A DNA stretch of 64,000 bases, taken from NCBI RefSeq assembly GCF_932526225.1, contig NC_064035.1, positions 4,525,501 through 4,589,500 of the forward strand, given 5' to 3'. Positions 37,231 through 49,399 of the stretch are shown here, piece after piece. The notes under the pieces are model-generated. The model was not told where the DNA came from, ran no database searches, and saw only the letters and a program-made list of their open reading frames with translations. This stretch comes from Nematostella vectensis. Its lineage: Eukaryota > Cnidaria > Anthozoa > Actiniaria > Edwardsiidae. A program made the position numbers and the translations under genes. Within the stretch, counting starts at the first letter, position 1, and each line of letters starts with the position of its first letter.

Positions 37231-40200
37231 TTATTGTTGATGAAGAAGTTGCATCAAAACTTCATCCACTACTTCAATACTATGATCATCAACAACCACG
37301 ACATCAAAAGCCTCTTTGTAAGCACTTAGTCGCTCATCCACCTATAGATAACATACAGTAACACGAGTCAATGGGTGCACTCTTGTTCAGTAAGAAACAT
37401 TAGCCACTTATCAACCTATAGATAACATAATGGTTGCACTCCTGTTCAGTAAGAAAACATTAGCCACTTATTCACCTATAGTAACATAACACGAGTCAAT
37501 GATTACAATCCTGTACAGTAAGCAAACATTAGCCACTTATCAACCTATAGATAACATAATGGTTGCACTCCTGTACAGTAAGAAAACATTAGCCACTTAT
37601 TCACCTATAGTAACATAACACGAGTCAATGATTACAATCCTGTACAGTAAAAAACAATAGCCACTTATCAACCTAAAGATAACATAATGGTTGCACTCCT
37701 GTACAGTAAGAAAACATTAGCCACTTATTCACCTATAGATAACATAACACGAGTCAATGGTTACACTCTTTGTACAGTAAGAAAACATTAGCCACTTATT
37801 CACCTATAGATAGCATAACACAAGTCAATGGTTGCACTCTTGTACAGTAAGAAAATCTGTACAGTAAGAAAACATAAGTCGCTCATCAACCTACCTTCTC
37901 GTTGAGAAGACCAATAGTAAGAACATTTTCAGGAGCCTTGAGACTGCCAACAACATCTGTATCCTGGATTAAATCACCCATGACAACAACATTGGTGCGA
38001 TCCTAATAAAAACAACAAGCAATAAACAAATCACCCAATGACAACAACATTGGTTCGATTCTAATAAAAACAACAAGCAATAAACAAATCACCCCATGAC
38101 AACAACATTGGTTCGATCCTAATAAAAACAACAACAGCAACATGAGAAAAGCAGCAGATGCAAAAACTTCAAGTACCTTGTGTTTCTCAAAGTAGGGGTG
38201 ACTCCTTGTTTGTTCCCTTTTGTTGTTGCTTGAAATGAGTTCATCTTGTAATCCAACCATGACACCCTGTCAAAAAAAATATGTGAGTCAAGCATGACGT
38301 GAATCATTAAAATTAACACAGGTATGGGATGTCAGAATCTGTGGACCTGCATCATTTATGCAAAATAATACAACAAAAAAACAGCTATCATAGCTTTGTC
38401 TGTTACCTCTTCATTGAACTTCATGTAGTTTGCCATGACTGTGACATTATCAAACAAATGGCTCTGTTGCTTAATAACCTCTTCTATGATGTCTGTAAAA
38501 GTTAAAAAAAAACACACACACATATAAGCTCACGTGTTTAGGACTTTGTTGACCAGGTCCCAGTGCTTTGGTATTACTGATGCTGACAACTTTGAGAAGC
38601 CTGCAACAAGCTTTTTGTAAATTCAAACTAGTTGAGATTTTTTTATTTTTTTTTATTTCACATTCATCTGATGGTTTTGTAAAATTTAATCAAATTATTT
38701 ATCTTTCTGTACTACATACCACCTAGACCTCCTGAAAGAATGAAAACAGGAACATTCTTCTCATATGTCTTGACAAAAAGCCATTCAACACCATCCCTGG
38801 AATAAAACACAGGATATATTACTTTAAATCCAGAGAATCAGATGTTTTATAGAAAACTTTGCGATAAGTTGGGTAAGCCATTTCTAGCAACACTTACTGT
38901 AGGGCATAAAATCATTTTATTATTTTAATGTTTCTTTTAAACCTCTAAATGAAGCAGCCATCTTCTATTAAGCAGCATCTTGGCTCAGTCCAGGACATAA
39001 CATATTAATTAATAGTGCTATCAATTAATAAATTCACCTCAATCCAATATTTGCATCTCTAAGAATTTTGGGAAGATCTTCTTTCTTCAGATTGAGTTCA
39101 GTAATTAGGTCATGAGCTTTGGTCCACCTGAGGTGAGAAAAACATCAATAGTTATATCATCTATAAGACGCTCAGCATAAGGCCACAGCACAGCACACTG
39201 GAGGGAGTAGGTGACATTTGTATTTTGAAATGTAGCACCAAAACCTAAAGCAAATAATGATGTTTAAAATCACAAATAGGTATGTAATACCATACCAAAC
39301 ATCATAGACACATGGCTATTAAGAAAGCCCCACTTGTCCATGCATCAGGGTTTTTAGAAAGGATGGGAAGGATGATGATGAGCAGCCATGAGATGCAAAC
39401 AACTTGAGATGGCTTCCAGGTTCAGTGGTCAACCCAGGATTTTCCAAAAGGGTGGTTCAATTTTTTTAAACCAAAAATCTCTGAAGCTCTCAATTTTCAT
39501 AGATTTGCTTTAAACACGAACGCGCGCTATAAAAGGGATAGTTCTGCCCCTTTTTTGCAAGCTCTCGCACAAGTCGTCATCATTCACAAATAGACTTCAT
39601 TGAGTGCAAACGTCTGTAAACCGCCGAAAAATAACATGCTAAAAGTAAAGCTGTTCGACAAACTACGACAACTTTTAAGTACAAAAGAGTGTTAAAGAGC
39701 TATATGGAATATTCGGGAAAGTGTTTGGAGTCCATTCTCTACAAAAACAAGAGCAAAAATTGTACTTGAGAAATCAAACACAGCGCTCGCTTGTTTGAAT
39801 TGAAAAAAAATTCAAAAACAGCGCGTGTACTCTATTAAAGTGGCGTCATTATAGTGTGCACGCATACAAACGACAAATTTGAAATATTCATCGCTTCAAA
39901 CCCTATCTAATCCTCGCTATTTTTCGTTCTGTTTCAAGAAACAGCTGTTGCTAAGGCTATGTTTGCTTCAATGGTGTGTTATAGGCCACTCTAGAACTCT
40001 ATTGTAGCATTTTGGTCTCTCTCTAAGGAGCTCTGTACTCAGTGATGTCAAATGACGAACGACAGCTTGCCTTAGGCGTTCGTGTTTAAGAGATTGGTTG
40101 TGCATACCATTGGAAGGATCTGCCACTGTGCTTTCGGTGATGGCAGTGGCCCTTTACCCCCCCTCCTAAAGGCTTACCTATCAGCTGTTTACAACAGAAC

Positions 40201-43200
40201 TGATGGCTGCCTGATGTTGCCAAAAAATATGAGGCGTAACAGAGAAAGGGCTAACTTGAGTTGTATGACTACTACCATAGAAAAATAGGACATCTTTTCA
40301 GATGTTAGGCTGGAGGTCCTAAACTTCATTAACCTATACTGTGGTATTGAGGGACATAAAAAGGGCTAGGCCATGGTACCATCTTTACACACAACTTACA
40401 CATATATGATTTTAAACTGTGTGGAACAGTCATTTGATCATGTCTTGCAAAATTAATTTGTGCTAATACTTAGCATTTCACTTTTTTTTCATATTATTAG
40501 AGATATATTGCTGAAATATGCACAGGCCTTTTGAACTGACTTCTATGGGTGTTACTGTCAGACAGACTTTAACACTAACTTCTCATTACATGGCATCTGA
40601 CAGGGTGCGGAAAGTGCAGCCAAATAATAATATTAGCCAAATAAATGAAGCTGATGACTTTGAAGCAAGTTATAAAGTCATTTTAAAGCTAGCGAAATTT
40701 AAAAAAATCAGAACTATTTGCCCTTTCTGCACCCTGTCACCTTATTCTTCAAGAAAATGAAGATATCTAGATGAGGTAATGTTCAACTTACCATTCAACC
40801 ATCAATGGCCCTTTCTCTTCAGGAGATATACCACTAAAGAAAAGTAAAAAATAAATAAAATTGTAACATTCAGAGATATTTATAAAAATAGCTGTATGAA
40901 AATCTTCATAGCTATATGAGTACCAGAGTATGTTTTTTTTTGTTTGGAATAATTTAAGAGCAGGTGGAGCACAAGACTGCAGGTCATCACTCAGGTCATA
41001 GCGTTATAACAGCTGTTCAAGAGCTGGTATTATAGCACTATTAAAGAGCACCAATCTGACCCATCTCAATTATTTCATAAATTACAAATTACAGTTTATT
41101 GTCAAACAACTCTAGCAGACTTCTCTTACCTTAATTCAATAGGATGGTAGTGATTTCTTAATGCTAGACACTGCAAATTGAAAAATATATTGCAATGATG
41201 ATGTTTGAAAATATATCAAATACTATTATTACAAAAAAAAAAGGATTACCTTCTCTCTGTAGGATTCTGGGAAATATTTTGATGTTTCAAGAACTCCTGG
41301 AAAAAATATTAACAATATTAACAACAACAACCGCAATAACAACAACAGCAAAAAACAACAACTATAATAATAATGGGCTTGGTTACATTCTACAAATTAC
41401 CCTTAAATTATCAGAAGATAAACAACAAGGGACTATTATGTATGACAATGAGTGCAGATGCTGACCGACATCTGACAATTGCAGGCTCTCCTTAAGGGAA
41501 ACCACTCAACCACTGCGTGGGATTTAAATCTGCAAAGTGTTTTTCTCTTGCTAGTAACCCTATGCACATTTTCAGAATGTCATCAAGTTTGTTTTTTTCT
41601 TTCTTTCCTTCCTTTTTAGAGCAAGTGACCAACATACTCATTTGTGTGGTTTTATTTCTCGATTTTCCATAATCAATGAAATATTAAATATTCGAAGTGA
41701 TATCCCAGTGTTTATTTAGGCAACAATATCTCTAAAAATATTTGTCCAATTTCTGGGAAATGAAAAGGATGTTTAGTGATAAGGGTATGATAAGTGTATG
41801 TGATTCAGAACAACTTGTGTTTGATATGATTACCGCGTACAGTTCTACCAACAATCATACCCTAGAAAATTGATACCACACACTCCGATTTTCCTATAAA
41901 TGGCACCTATAAAATCCTGATAAATAAGGGGACCACAATCTGGTAACAGTGGTTTTATTTCCCAGATATGGGGAAAAGCTTAAATGGTGAATCAAGCAAA
42001 ATATGTCATAGTTGTAAATAAGTTTATCCGAATGGAAAAGTACAGATTTCTATCATTATATTAAATGAAATAAACTATAGAAGAAAGACTGTCATAGTGC
42101 AAATCTCCAGTACAGACGCCCTCAAATAACGGAGATATCATTCTCGAAATTAATGTAGAAATCATTGCATGCCACCAACGATTCCTGTGAATGGTTAAAA
42201 AAACTGTTTGGCATCTTTATGGTAATATTTAGCATGCAAAACGGTATCCGGCAATCGCTGATTCGAGCAGGACCATATACAATCTGTTTTACTTCAGTGG
42301 AAATTTGCTGATCAAAGAAGATACATATCTCTACAGTCCAGAAACAGTTCGAGTTTTAGTCATAAAATTCCACACCTGCCATTTTGATTGTCAAAGCGTG
42401 CAATGAAATGCGCATGTGCAACAGAATAGTCCCTTGCTCGTTCAGATAAACCATTTACCATGTACAGTGCATCCCTGTGTTCCATTCATTATGAACTTTG
42501 TAAGAGTCTTATCAAAATCAGTTACAATCTACAAAACAAAAACAATCATGTAAATAAACGCATCTTCATTCATACATACTGTAGGTTAGTTGTACATGCC
42601 AACTTTTACCTTATTTTGTGCTGTAATTAATGGCTGTTGAAACATTTGAACAGTGACATGTGTCTTCCTGAATGAGTTTTGTCCAGACTCATTACATAGA
42701 TCTTTAACTGACAGGTTTATTAAACTCATCATTGTTAAACCAATCACACACCAATCAAACGACTGATATTTCATTGAGTTTTATTACTGAACATTTGAAT
42801 GATTACGTCAGGTATAGAAAACAACAGATAAAAACACTTTTGGATTGCTCTATGAATTGAGCTACAGTATTTTGGATAAAAAATCTGAGTGTAATACATT
42901 CTAATATTTTATTATTTAGTTTGTGTGACCATGAGGGGTATTCATTTTTACTGTTAAATACTCTGTATTTTTTTACCTCCTTGATGGATAAATCAAACAA
43001 TAAATCTTTCCATACATTAAAATCATCTCAATGATCACAAGCATTACCTGCAACTTATCTGGCCCAGCCTCATATATCCTACATAGCTTTTCACGAAGAC
43101 CAACAGGATCAATGATATACACAGAAGGTTTATCCAACCCCTGTATCTGATGAAAAAAAGGCGCCATGTATTATTAGTGAAATTATTGTCTAAACATCAT

Positions 43201-44031
43201 CACGCATTTAGTATGAAAGAGAATTGGCTTACGTACATCGAGATTGATACGAAGATAAACAAGAAGAGACTCCAAAAGCCAGAGCCATTATTTTTTATCA
43301 ACTTCAAACCGGTACCTTAAATCTTCAAACATCTTCAAAATTGATTTAATTGATTTATTATTACTCCTATAGGTAGCTTTCGCTAATACTAGGAGACCGA
43401 TTCCTCGGTAAGTAAGCACTGTCACTGGGGGTGGTCACTGCCAGAGGGTTTATTGCGTCCCCAGTGGTTCTTTTACGTCCCTTCGGTTCAGGTTAATGTA
43501 GTGCAGCTTGAAGAGACGGGACCTCCGGTTTAGTGTCCTTATCCGAGAAGACTGGAAACACGGGAGAATAACTTCAACTCACTTGTGACAAATTCGATTC
43601 AAGGCAGGAACCCGGAAAAAAATCCCCAGTCCGAGCCAGGATTCGAACCTGGGCCACAGCGGTGAGAGGCCGACGCGCTAACACACTAGGCCACCCGTTT
43701 TATAACGATAGACAATTGTAGACTACTTTTATTTTATCAACCAAAATGTAATTTCAAAGGAACTTTCCAAGAAAACCACAACCACGTAAACGCTCTTTCG
43801 GTGAATTTTGGTGCAGTATTCGGATAGCGGACAAATCACCGGGTACAACAGATTGTGCATTCCCGAATCAAGTGAGCATCGTGTTATCGTTACCATTTTG
43901 TCGACGGCTTTTCTTGCAGATTTTCGGCCATTTTGATTCTTTATGTATCTATAAAGACCATATCCTATAAGAATAGTAGAACCTACGGAAGCCACCACAA
44001 ACAAAGTCTTCTCGACGTTATAAAACCCCAT
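37231..44031 (-). CDS. NT5C3: Cytosolic 5'-nucleotidase III, twelve exons, complete
   Basis: HAD-superfamily enzyme that dephosphorylates pyrimidine nucleoside monophosphates (and, in the NT5C3B branch, 7-methyl-GMP). Exons: 43894-44031, 43048-43146, 42459-42528, 41250-41296, 41130-41170, 40792-40833, 39038-39127, 38720-38796, 38407-38492, 38177-38266, 37895-38002, 37231-37341; phases all match and yield 332 residues, the normal size. Motif I is DFDKTL with Asp83 (nucleophile) and Asp85. Motif II is ILSGG with Ser197. An NK lysine near 250 is the likely motif III residue, and GDLIQD (269-274) gives the metal-binding acids. ISPEEKGPLMVEWW and the C-terminus follow the human protein. The N-terminus has a hydrophobic helix (about residues 9-28) before a basic segment, like the longest human NT5C3A isoform, so membrane anchoring is possible. 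Introns 10 and 11 hold tandem copies of splice acceptors; intron 1 holds a SINE. Confidence 0.93.
37345..37885. repeat. Tandem array derived from the NT5C3 exon 12 acceptor region
   Basis: Seven or so units of about 60-75 bp in intron 11, each with CACCTATAG or CAACCTATAG, ATAACATAA, and GTACAGTAAGAAAACATTAG. The CCACCTATAG word is the real acceptor of exon 12 (AG at 37342-37343) read on the plus strand, so the array repeats that splice site. Confidence 0.8.
37975..38130. repeat. 58-bp repeat: three copies of the NT5C3 exon 11 acceptor
   Basis: Three tandem copies each contain ATGACAACAACATTGGT and CTAATAAAAACAACA. The first copy is the genuine start of exon 11 (38002); the others place equivalent acceptors at 38060 and 38118, exactly 58 bp apart. 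Confidence 0.85.
43355..43698 (-). mobile_element. tRNA-derived SINE in NT5C3 intron 1
   Basis: On the minus strand the head holds a pol III A box (TGGCCTAGTGTGTTAGCG, from 43693 down to 43676) and B box (GGTTCGAATCC, from 43649 down to 43639) at tRNA spacing. A body of about 260 bp follows, ending in an AT-rich tail of AATAATAAATCAATT. The would-be acceptor stem does not pair, so it is not a working tRNA. It is in the same orientation as the gene. Confidence 0.75.
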
Positions 44032-44174
44032 TCTTCGACTTATTCTGCTTGGTTTAACCGATGAGTGTGCACAAATCTAGTAAATATGCTAATACTAACA
44101 GGCGTTCCTTGCGGGATCGCTTGAACCTGGGATCTAGCAAAGGTGCCCCCTACCCCAAATCCATACCCAAGACT

Positions 44175-44240
44175 CTCTGCGCACGACATTCTGGCTCTTT
44201 CACCTTTCACGCGAGACAGAATGTCGAGCGCAAAGAGAAG
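44175..44240. repeat. Short inverted repeat
   Basis: CTCTGCGCACGACATTCTG pairs imperfectly with CAGAATGTCGAGCGCAAAGAG around a 20-bp spacer. Likely a MITE fragment. Confidence 0.65.
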
Positions 44241-45279
44241 CCCAGGTCTGGACTATGTGCTCCCTTTAGGCAAAGATAATGGAAGGAGTTTTCCCCTATG
44301 AGAAGTTAGTGTTGAGAGTCTTGTATGGGTGGTGAAAAAGGAACAAGTGAGTAAAATGGGCCCATAATACTCAGGAGAGATCCCAAAAACACAAGAATAA
44401 AGTGAGTCCACTAGATAGTCTACTTTCCTTAATTTTCTATTTTTTTCATCGCAATACAAATCCTCTTGCGTACATAGCATAGAATACAAACCGAGTGCTT
44501 GGGTTACCTGTGGACGACTTGGACCAGGTCTGCGTTGTTGTTGATTTTCCCAGAGGGAAATGCCCCTGGTTTTCCGAGGATGGTTTTCCCCATACCAAAA
44601 ACAGGAAATGATTCCCTCGATTCAATCTCCTTTCGCGCGGCCAAAAAAAAAAAAATTTCAAAGCTCTGTAGAAAATTCACATTTCAATCAAATTTAATTC
44701 CTTTTTAAAACTTGAAAGCTTATCTATTTTTTTTTGGCTAGATTGATATAAGTGAAAGGTTATATTGATTTAATGATAAAGTCGTAAAATTGTAGCAAAA
44801 AAGCTACTGCAGTTGTTTTTTCCCTCACTTGTTGATAACTAGAAGGTTTTTTGGGAGGGTGCGCATTTCCGGAAAGCGGACGAAGCTTACAGTTTTATCA
44901 GTTTTTCTTGATTAGAACGCAAAATAGAATAAAGTACATTTAATCGTATTTCCGTGTCTATTTTTTTAATTGTAAGAATTCTGATGACAATTGTTCGGGT
45001 TCGCATGTTCCCGGACAAAATCTTGGAAGCTTAAATGCTAAAATCTTACGCGATTCGTTTAGAAGTAAGCCGCTGAGTCTGTACCATTGCTTAGGCGTAA
45101 TGGACTACACATTCTAATTCAAATATTACTGTCATTTTGCTACGACCTCGAGCCTGATGTAGAAAACACGTTCACCAATAAGACTCATAGACAAGTGCAG
45201 AAAACTGAATTTCCCTGGTATTTTGTCTTGTCCCTACCCTCATTAGTGAATCTTGTGATGTGAATCTTTAGTGAATCTT

Positions 45280-45282
45280 TTG

Positions 45283-45329
<47 letters not shown>
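45280..45329. repeat. (GT)n microsatellite followed by a G run
   Basis: About 15 GT dinucleotides followed by 17 G at 45313-45329. Confidence 0.95.
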
Positions 45330-45330
<1 letters not shown>

Positions 45331-45661
45331 TTTGTGGACATTTGCTTTTTCTCGATAACTCGCATTTAGTTTCGAGCTATCAAGTGAAATTCTCGATGCG
45401 CGGCGGTCTGCAACTGAGTAGCGCAAGCACAACATGAACAGTATAAGCGACATGTACGTTATGTACAGAGTTTTGTTTAATATAGCCATTTCATGGAAAT
45501 TTACAATTGCAATTGAAATGTCGGTCCATATGTATATACCATGAAAATGTTTATTTTCCCGGGATGGTTCAATGTGATTTTTTCTCAATTTTTTGTGTGT
45601 GTGCTACTAGAATTTACATGTGCAAAACACCTCTCGTACACAATTTCATAGTGCATATCTA

Positions 45662-47099
45662 CTAGACTTCCCTCTTCTTTTTCTCTTGTTCGACGGCCTT
45701 CTGTCTGAAGGTGTGTGATTTCTGAGAGACGTGCGAGTTGACGCTATTGCCAGTGTACGTCCACGGCATTCGATACCCCCCACGACCCGGCCTCACTGAG
45801 GTCCACTGGTCAAGAAAAGCCTCAGGCACGTCGCTTCGTCTGCCAGGTCTAAACAGCTGCTCCTCTGCTACATCGCTTCGTCTACCAGGCCTGAATATAA
45901 GTTGATCTTCCTCCAAATCGCTTCGTCTCCCAGGTCTAAACAAAAGCTGTTCGTCACCTACGTCACTTCGTCTCCCAGGTCTGAAGAGCTGTTCCTCGTT
46001 ACGCCCTGGACGGAACATTAACTGATCGTCATCAGAGGGAATGTCTTCTCTTCTACCGGGTCTAAAGATTTGAGGCTTTGGTACATCTTCACGTCTGCCA
46101 GGCCTGAACATTAGCCCCTGTCGCTTGTGCAAGTTGGCGCGACCCGGTCGGAATAGGAGTTGATCCTCGTGAACACTGCGACCCGGTCGGAATATAGAGG
46201 GGGTGTCGGCACTCTCCTGGGGTCTGAAGGTCCGTTTTCCGGGGCGAGGAGGCCATGGAGGTCGCTTGTCATCGTTTGTCACTTTATTGCCCGTTGCCTT
46301 GTTGCCGGTCAGTGTTACAGTGTTTATATTGTACTTGGCGGAGCCTTCTTCGCCATGCTCCACTTTCTCCGGGACTTTATCCACTCCTGGTTCCAAATCG
46401 ATGGATTCCTCACCATATGAGCCTGTTAAGAAACCAGTAAGCAAAGAGTTAATTTAACGATCCGATCGTGTCTGATTGTGTGTGTTCGAAAAACCCGGTT
46501 ATGGTTTTTGCAAAAGTTCTAAATACGCCTTATCAACTTCTTTACTAAATTTCTTATTAAAACTCACACAAAAGATGTGAATCAAAAGCGCTAAATACGC
46601 CTTATCAACTTCTTTACTAAATTTCTTATTAAAACTCACACAAAAGATGTGAATCAAAAGCTCATATTTTTTAGGCATTTTACTAAAGCCATAACTTTAG
46701 TAAAGGCGGTATTTGATGGCATATGAGTAGTATTTCAAATCATGTACAAACGGAGTAGAATATTCACCGAAATGGGGAGAGAACTGCAGTGTTATAAATC
46801 TCTTTACCAGTGTCACAAAACAGGGAAAGGGGCCCAACCGCATGGCGACACGGATTTCTATGAGTTCACAGTGCATTTTTGGATCATGAATAGCACAAAT
46901 AGCGCAAACTTGTGAGACGCACAGAAACGGACGCCCATAACAACAGAGTTGAGACGCTCTGCGTTCTACTTACCAAGATACAATGAATGAGATATTTCAA
47001 TCTATGAAAAAAAGATAAAATTTGCTTCAATAAAAGTTGAAAGGACATACCTTTAAAACAAAGAATAAGAAGAAGCGATATTCCCATACAGCTGTACAT
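45662..47099 (-). CDS. RPamide neuropeptide precursor, two exons
   Basis: Secreted prohormone of 269 residues. Exon 1 (47051-47099) encodes the signal peptide MYSCMGISLLLILCFK; exon 2 (45662-46422) encodes all the peptides. The joint G/GC codon keeps the frame. Nine copies of FRPG followed by R or RR give amidated FRPamide peptides, preceded in most cases by Gln after an acidic residue (DEQLLFRPGRR, EDQLIFRPGRR, EEQLFRPGRR), so pyroglutamate-blocked N-termini are likely, as in other cnidarian precursors. A tenth site reads SVRPGR. Residues 71-80, PPWPPRPGKR, lie between dibasic sites and would give a Pro-rich RPamide like anthozoan Antho-RPamide. TFRPQE right after it lacks the amidating Gly and looks degenerate. 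Peptides would act on neuronal GPCRs or peptide-gated channels. A TATA box lies upstream at 47165-47173. The last 50 residues carry no clear peptide. Confidence 0.93.
46519..46661. repeat. 72-bp perfect tandem duplication in RPamide intron
   Basis: Two copies beginning CTAAATACGCCTTATCAACT at 46519 and 46591, apparently identical. It lies about 100 bp upstream of the exon 2 acceptor in transcription direction. Confidence 0.9.
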
Positions 47100-47164
47100 C
47101 TTTGTGGTAGCTCTTTCGCCGAGCCCCAGAGTAAAGGTTTGTGAGTGGTGGCTGTTGGATCCCT

Positions 47165-47173
47165 CTTATATAC
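47165..47173 (-). promoter_or_regulatory. TATA box of the RPamide precursor gene
   Basis: GTATATAAG on the minus strand, 66 bp upstream of the ATG, which fits a short 5' UTR of about 35-40 nt. Confidence 0.65.
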
Positions 47174-48996
47174 CCTGAACCTTTGGGAGTCAATCTATAG
47201 AGACCTAGTCCTTGAATCAGGTATCCAATCACCTTCGTGTTTACAGGAAATACGGCCTCATTTTCAGCGTATCATGTAAGATTTTCTATTAAGAACAAAT
47301 TAGTATACTGTAAGTTGCTCGCGAGCACAGTAGAGTCCCGTTTCCTTTATCCATTTAACGTAATCAATGTCAGGAAATTTGCTTTGAACTTTAAAGAAAA
47401 CAGACTTTTAATGGCTTGACGATAATTAGATCTTTCAAATACTGATATTGACGTTCAGCGTGGGGTGAAATCTTATTTTCCGGTCACAGAGCATTGAAAC
47501 GTTATGGAAAAATCAAATATTGACAAGTTAGTTGTATAATAGCATTTGGCTATTAGAAAATACAAATTTTGCGATATATATTTGCGTTTTGTGCGCCTTT
47601 GCAGCATGCTTAACGAACTCTGTGAATCAATACAATTTACCTTATAGAAGCATAAAGTCAAAATAAGATAACACTTTAGTGCCAGATTCCAAACTCAGCA
47701 TTTTCACAGATGACAATATTGTCCTTTGAACAAGTTAAAAATGAAAAAAATCGCCGCAGGATAGCATCAGAAATGGCAAAGACGCAATGAAGTACTTAAA
47801 GATCCTCAGTAAATTACCTCGCTTCCTCACTAACTACCCTTAGAGGAGCAAAGCCAATTAACATAAAATATTAGCACTTGTAGCAGCCTTTTCTCGTAAG
47901 AACTTGCTAATCCAAATATGACAAAACTGAACTGTTGGCTTCGAAATTGTTGCTAAATTTACCGAACTGGGAGGACAAACGCTTAATATTTATTGACGGC
48001 ATTTGAGTTGAAATTTAGAACCAGCCCAAACAACAAACCTCTTTCGTTAAGCTATTGATCAATTCTTCAAGAGAGCTATTTCTTGATCTATAGAAAAATC
48101 TAAAACTTTCTATTGTGCTTATCTTATAAGAAATTGAAGTATCCCTTTGAGCACCGTTGCAAGCTTCAGGAATCGCGGATTTAGCATCTCTGTGCACTGG
48201 CCACCCTTGAAAGCTACGTTTTCGTAGTAACTGCAAATGAACAATACTACTACAAACTCCATTCTTACAAGCACCGCGCTAGCATTGTACGAAAACTATA
48301 GGATGACCATGATTTCTATATCATCTTCTTTGATTCTATTCGGGAACGCGGCGTGAGCGACTCTTTTTTTTTAGTAAAAGACAATATCGCACATGGGAAT
48401 CAAACGTGATGCGCTACAAAGGCCGGTCTAATAAAGACATTATATTATATGTGAAATGCGGATATATCGGTGGGTTCGGCTGTAGAACTTGCTGGCACAA
48501 AGCACGTGATAATAGAAATCTAAACTTCCGATCTTCCACCTGCTTTATTTATTTCCTCGCGGGCGGAGTTGATACACTAACCGGGAGCCACAAAAAAGCC
48601 GACAACGCCACCACAAAAAGAAACAATTAATGACCTACTTTTTGTTTCGTTTTGTTGTTACAAATTTTTTTTCGTCTTGCTTTAAAACTGCAAAAAGCAC
48701 TTCACTAGTGAAAGAGTGTGAAATTCTACTTTTACCTTTTTTGCAAGAAATGGTGAATAGAAAACTCTCTGCAAAATAGCTTTAGGCACTTATATATCTT
48801 GTATATATAATGTGTATATTACTTTGGGGTACAAGATGTCCAAAATTAACTTCTTATATAAGTTATTAAGCAAAAGTGTGACAATGAGCTATACAAGGTG
48901 TCAACATCAACTTCTTTAATAAATAATTTAGGAAACGCAGGACAATGAGCTGACTTAAGTGCAATTGCGACATTTTGCACTCGAATATCATTGAAT

Positions 48997-49249
48997 TATA
49001 CACCTATTTCAATTAAAGTTGCACTCTGAGAATCTATGTGTCGTAATCCGCAATGCTTTATGGGTATCAAATAAATAACAAAATCAGCGTAAATAAAAAC
49101 AAACATAGGGCTAAGAAAGCTTTAGCATTCTCGTTGCCTCTAAACGTTCACATGGCATTCAGAAACCAGGATTCAGCCATTTATACGTTACCTATGAACC
49201 ACTGCGGGTTATGATACATTGATGCAACCTTAATTGAAATAGGTGTATA
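48997..49249. mobile_element. MITE with 27-bp terminal inverted repeats
   Basis: Both ends read TATACACCTATTTCAATTAA inward, continuing with AAGTTGCA or GGTTGCA, and enclose 253 bp without coding capacity. TA at each border is consistent with a Tc1/mariner-type non-autonomous element. Confidence 0.75.
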
Positions 49250-49399
49250 AAGCTTTGATTTTTCCAGCATTTTCAGACGGTCTTTTATATATGATATGAT
49301 GCAAACACCAAATATCAAAAGAGCGCGAGAAAAAGTGAAGAAAAGACTAATGAATGAAAAAGATGAAATAGAGGAGCTAGTGTGTCACAGAGCGACATG

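Larger units (their letters stand above)
44032..45661. other. Intergenic gap upstream of NT5C3
   Basis: Contains the NT5C3 promoter side, an inverted repeat near 44180-44235 (GACATTCTG and CAGAATGTC arms) and a (GT)n plus G-run microsatellite at 45280-45329. No coding region is supported; the 72-codon plus-strand frame at 44061-44279 overlaps the inverted repeat. Confidence 0.5.

Noticed and set aside
43626-43698. Functional tRNA gene on the minus strand
   Set aside because: A and B boxes are present, but the acceptor stem does not pair and a SINE body follows.
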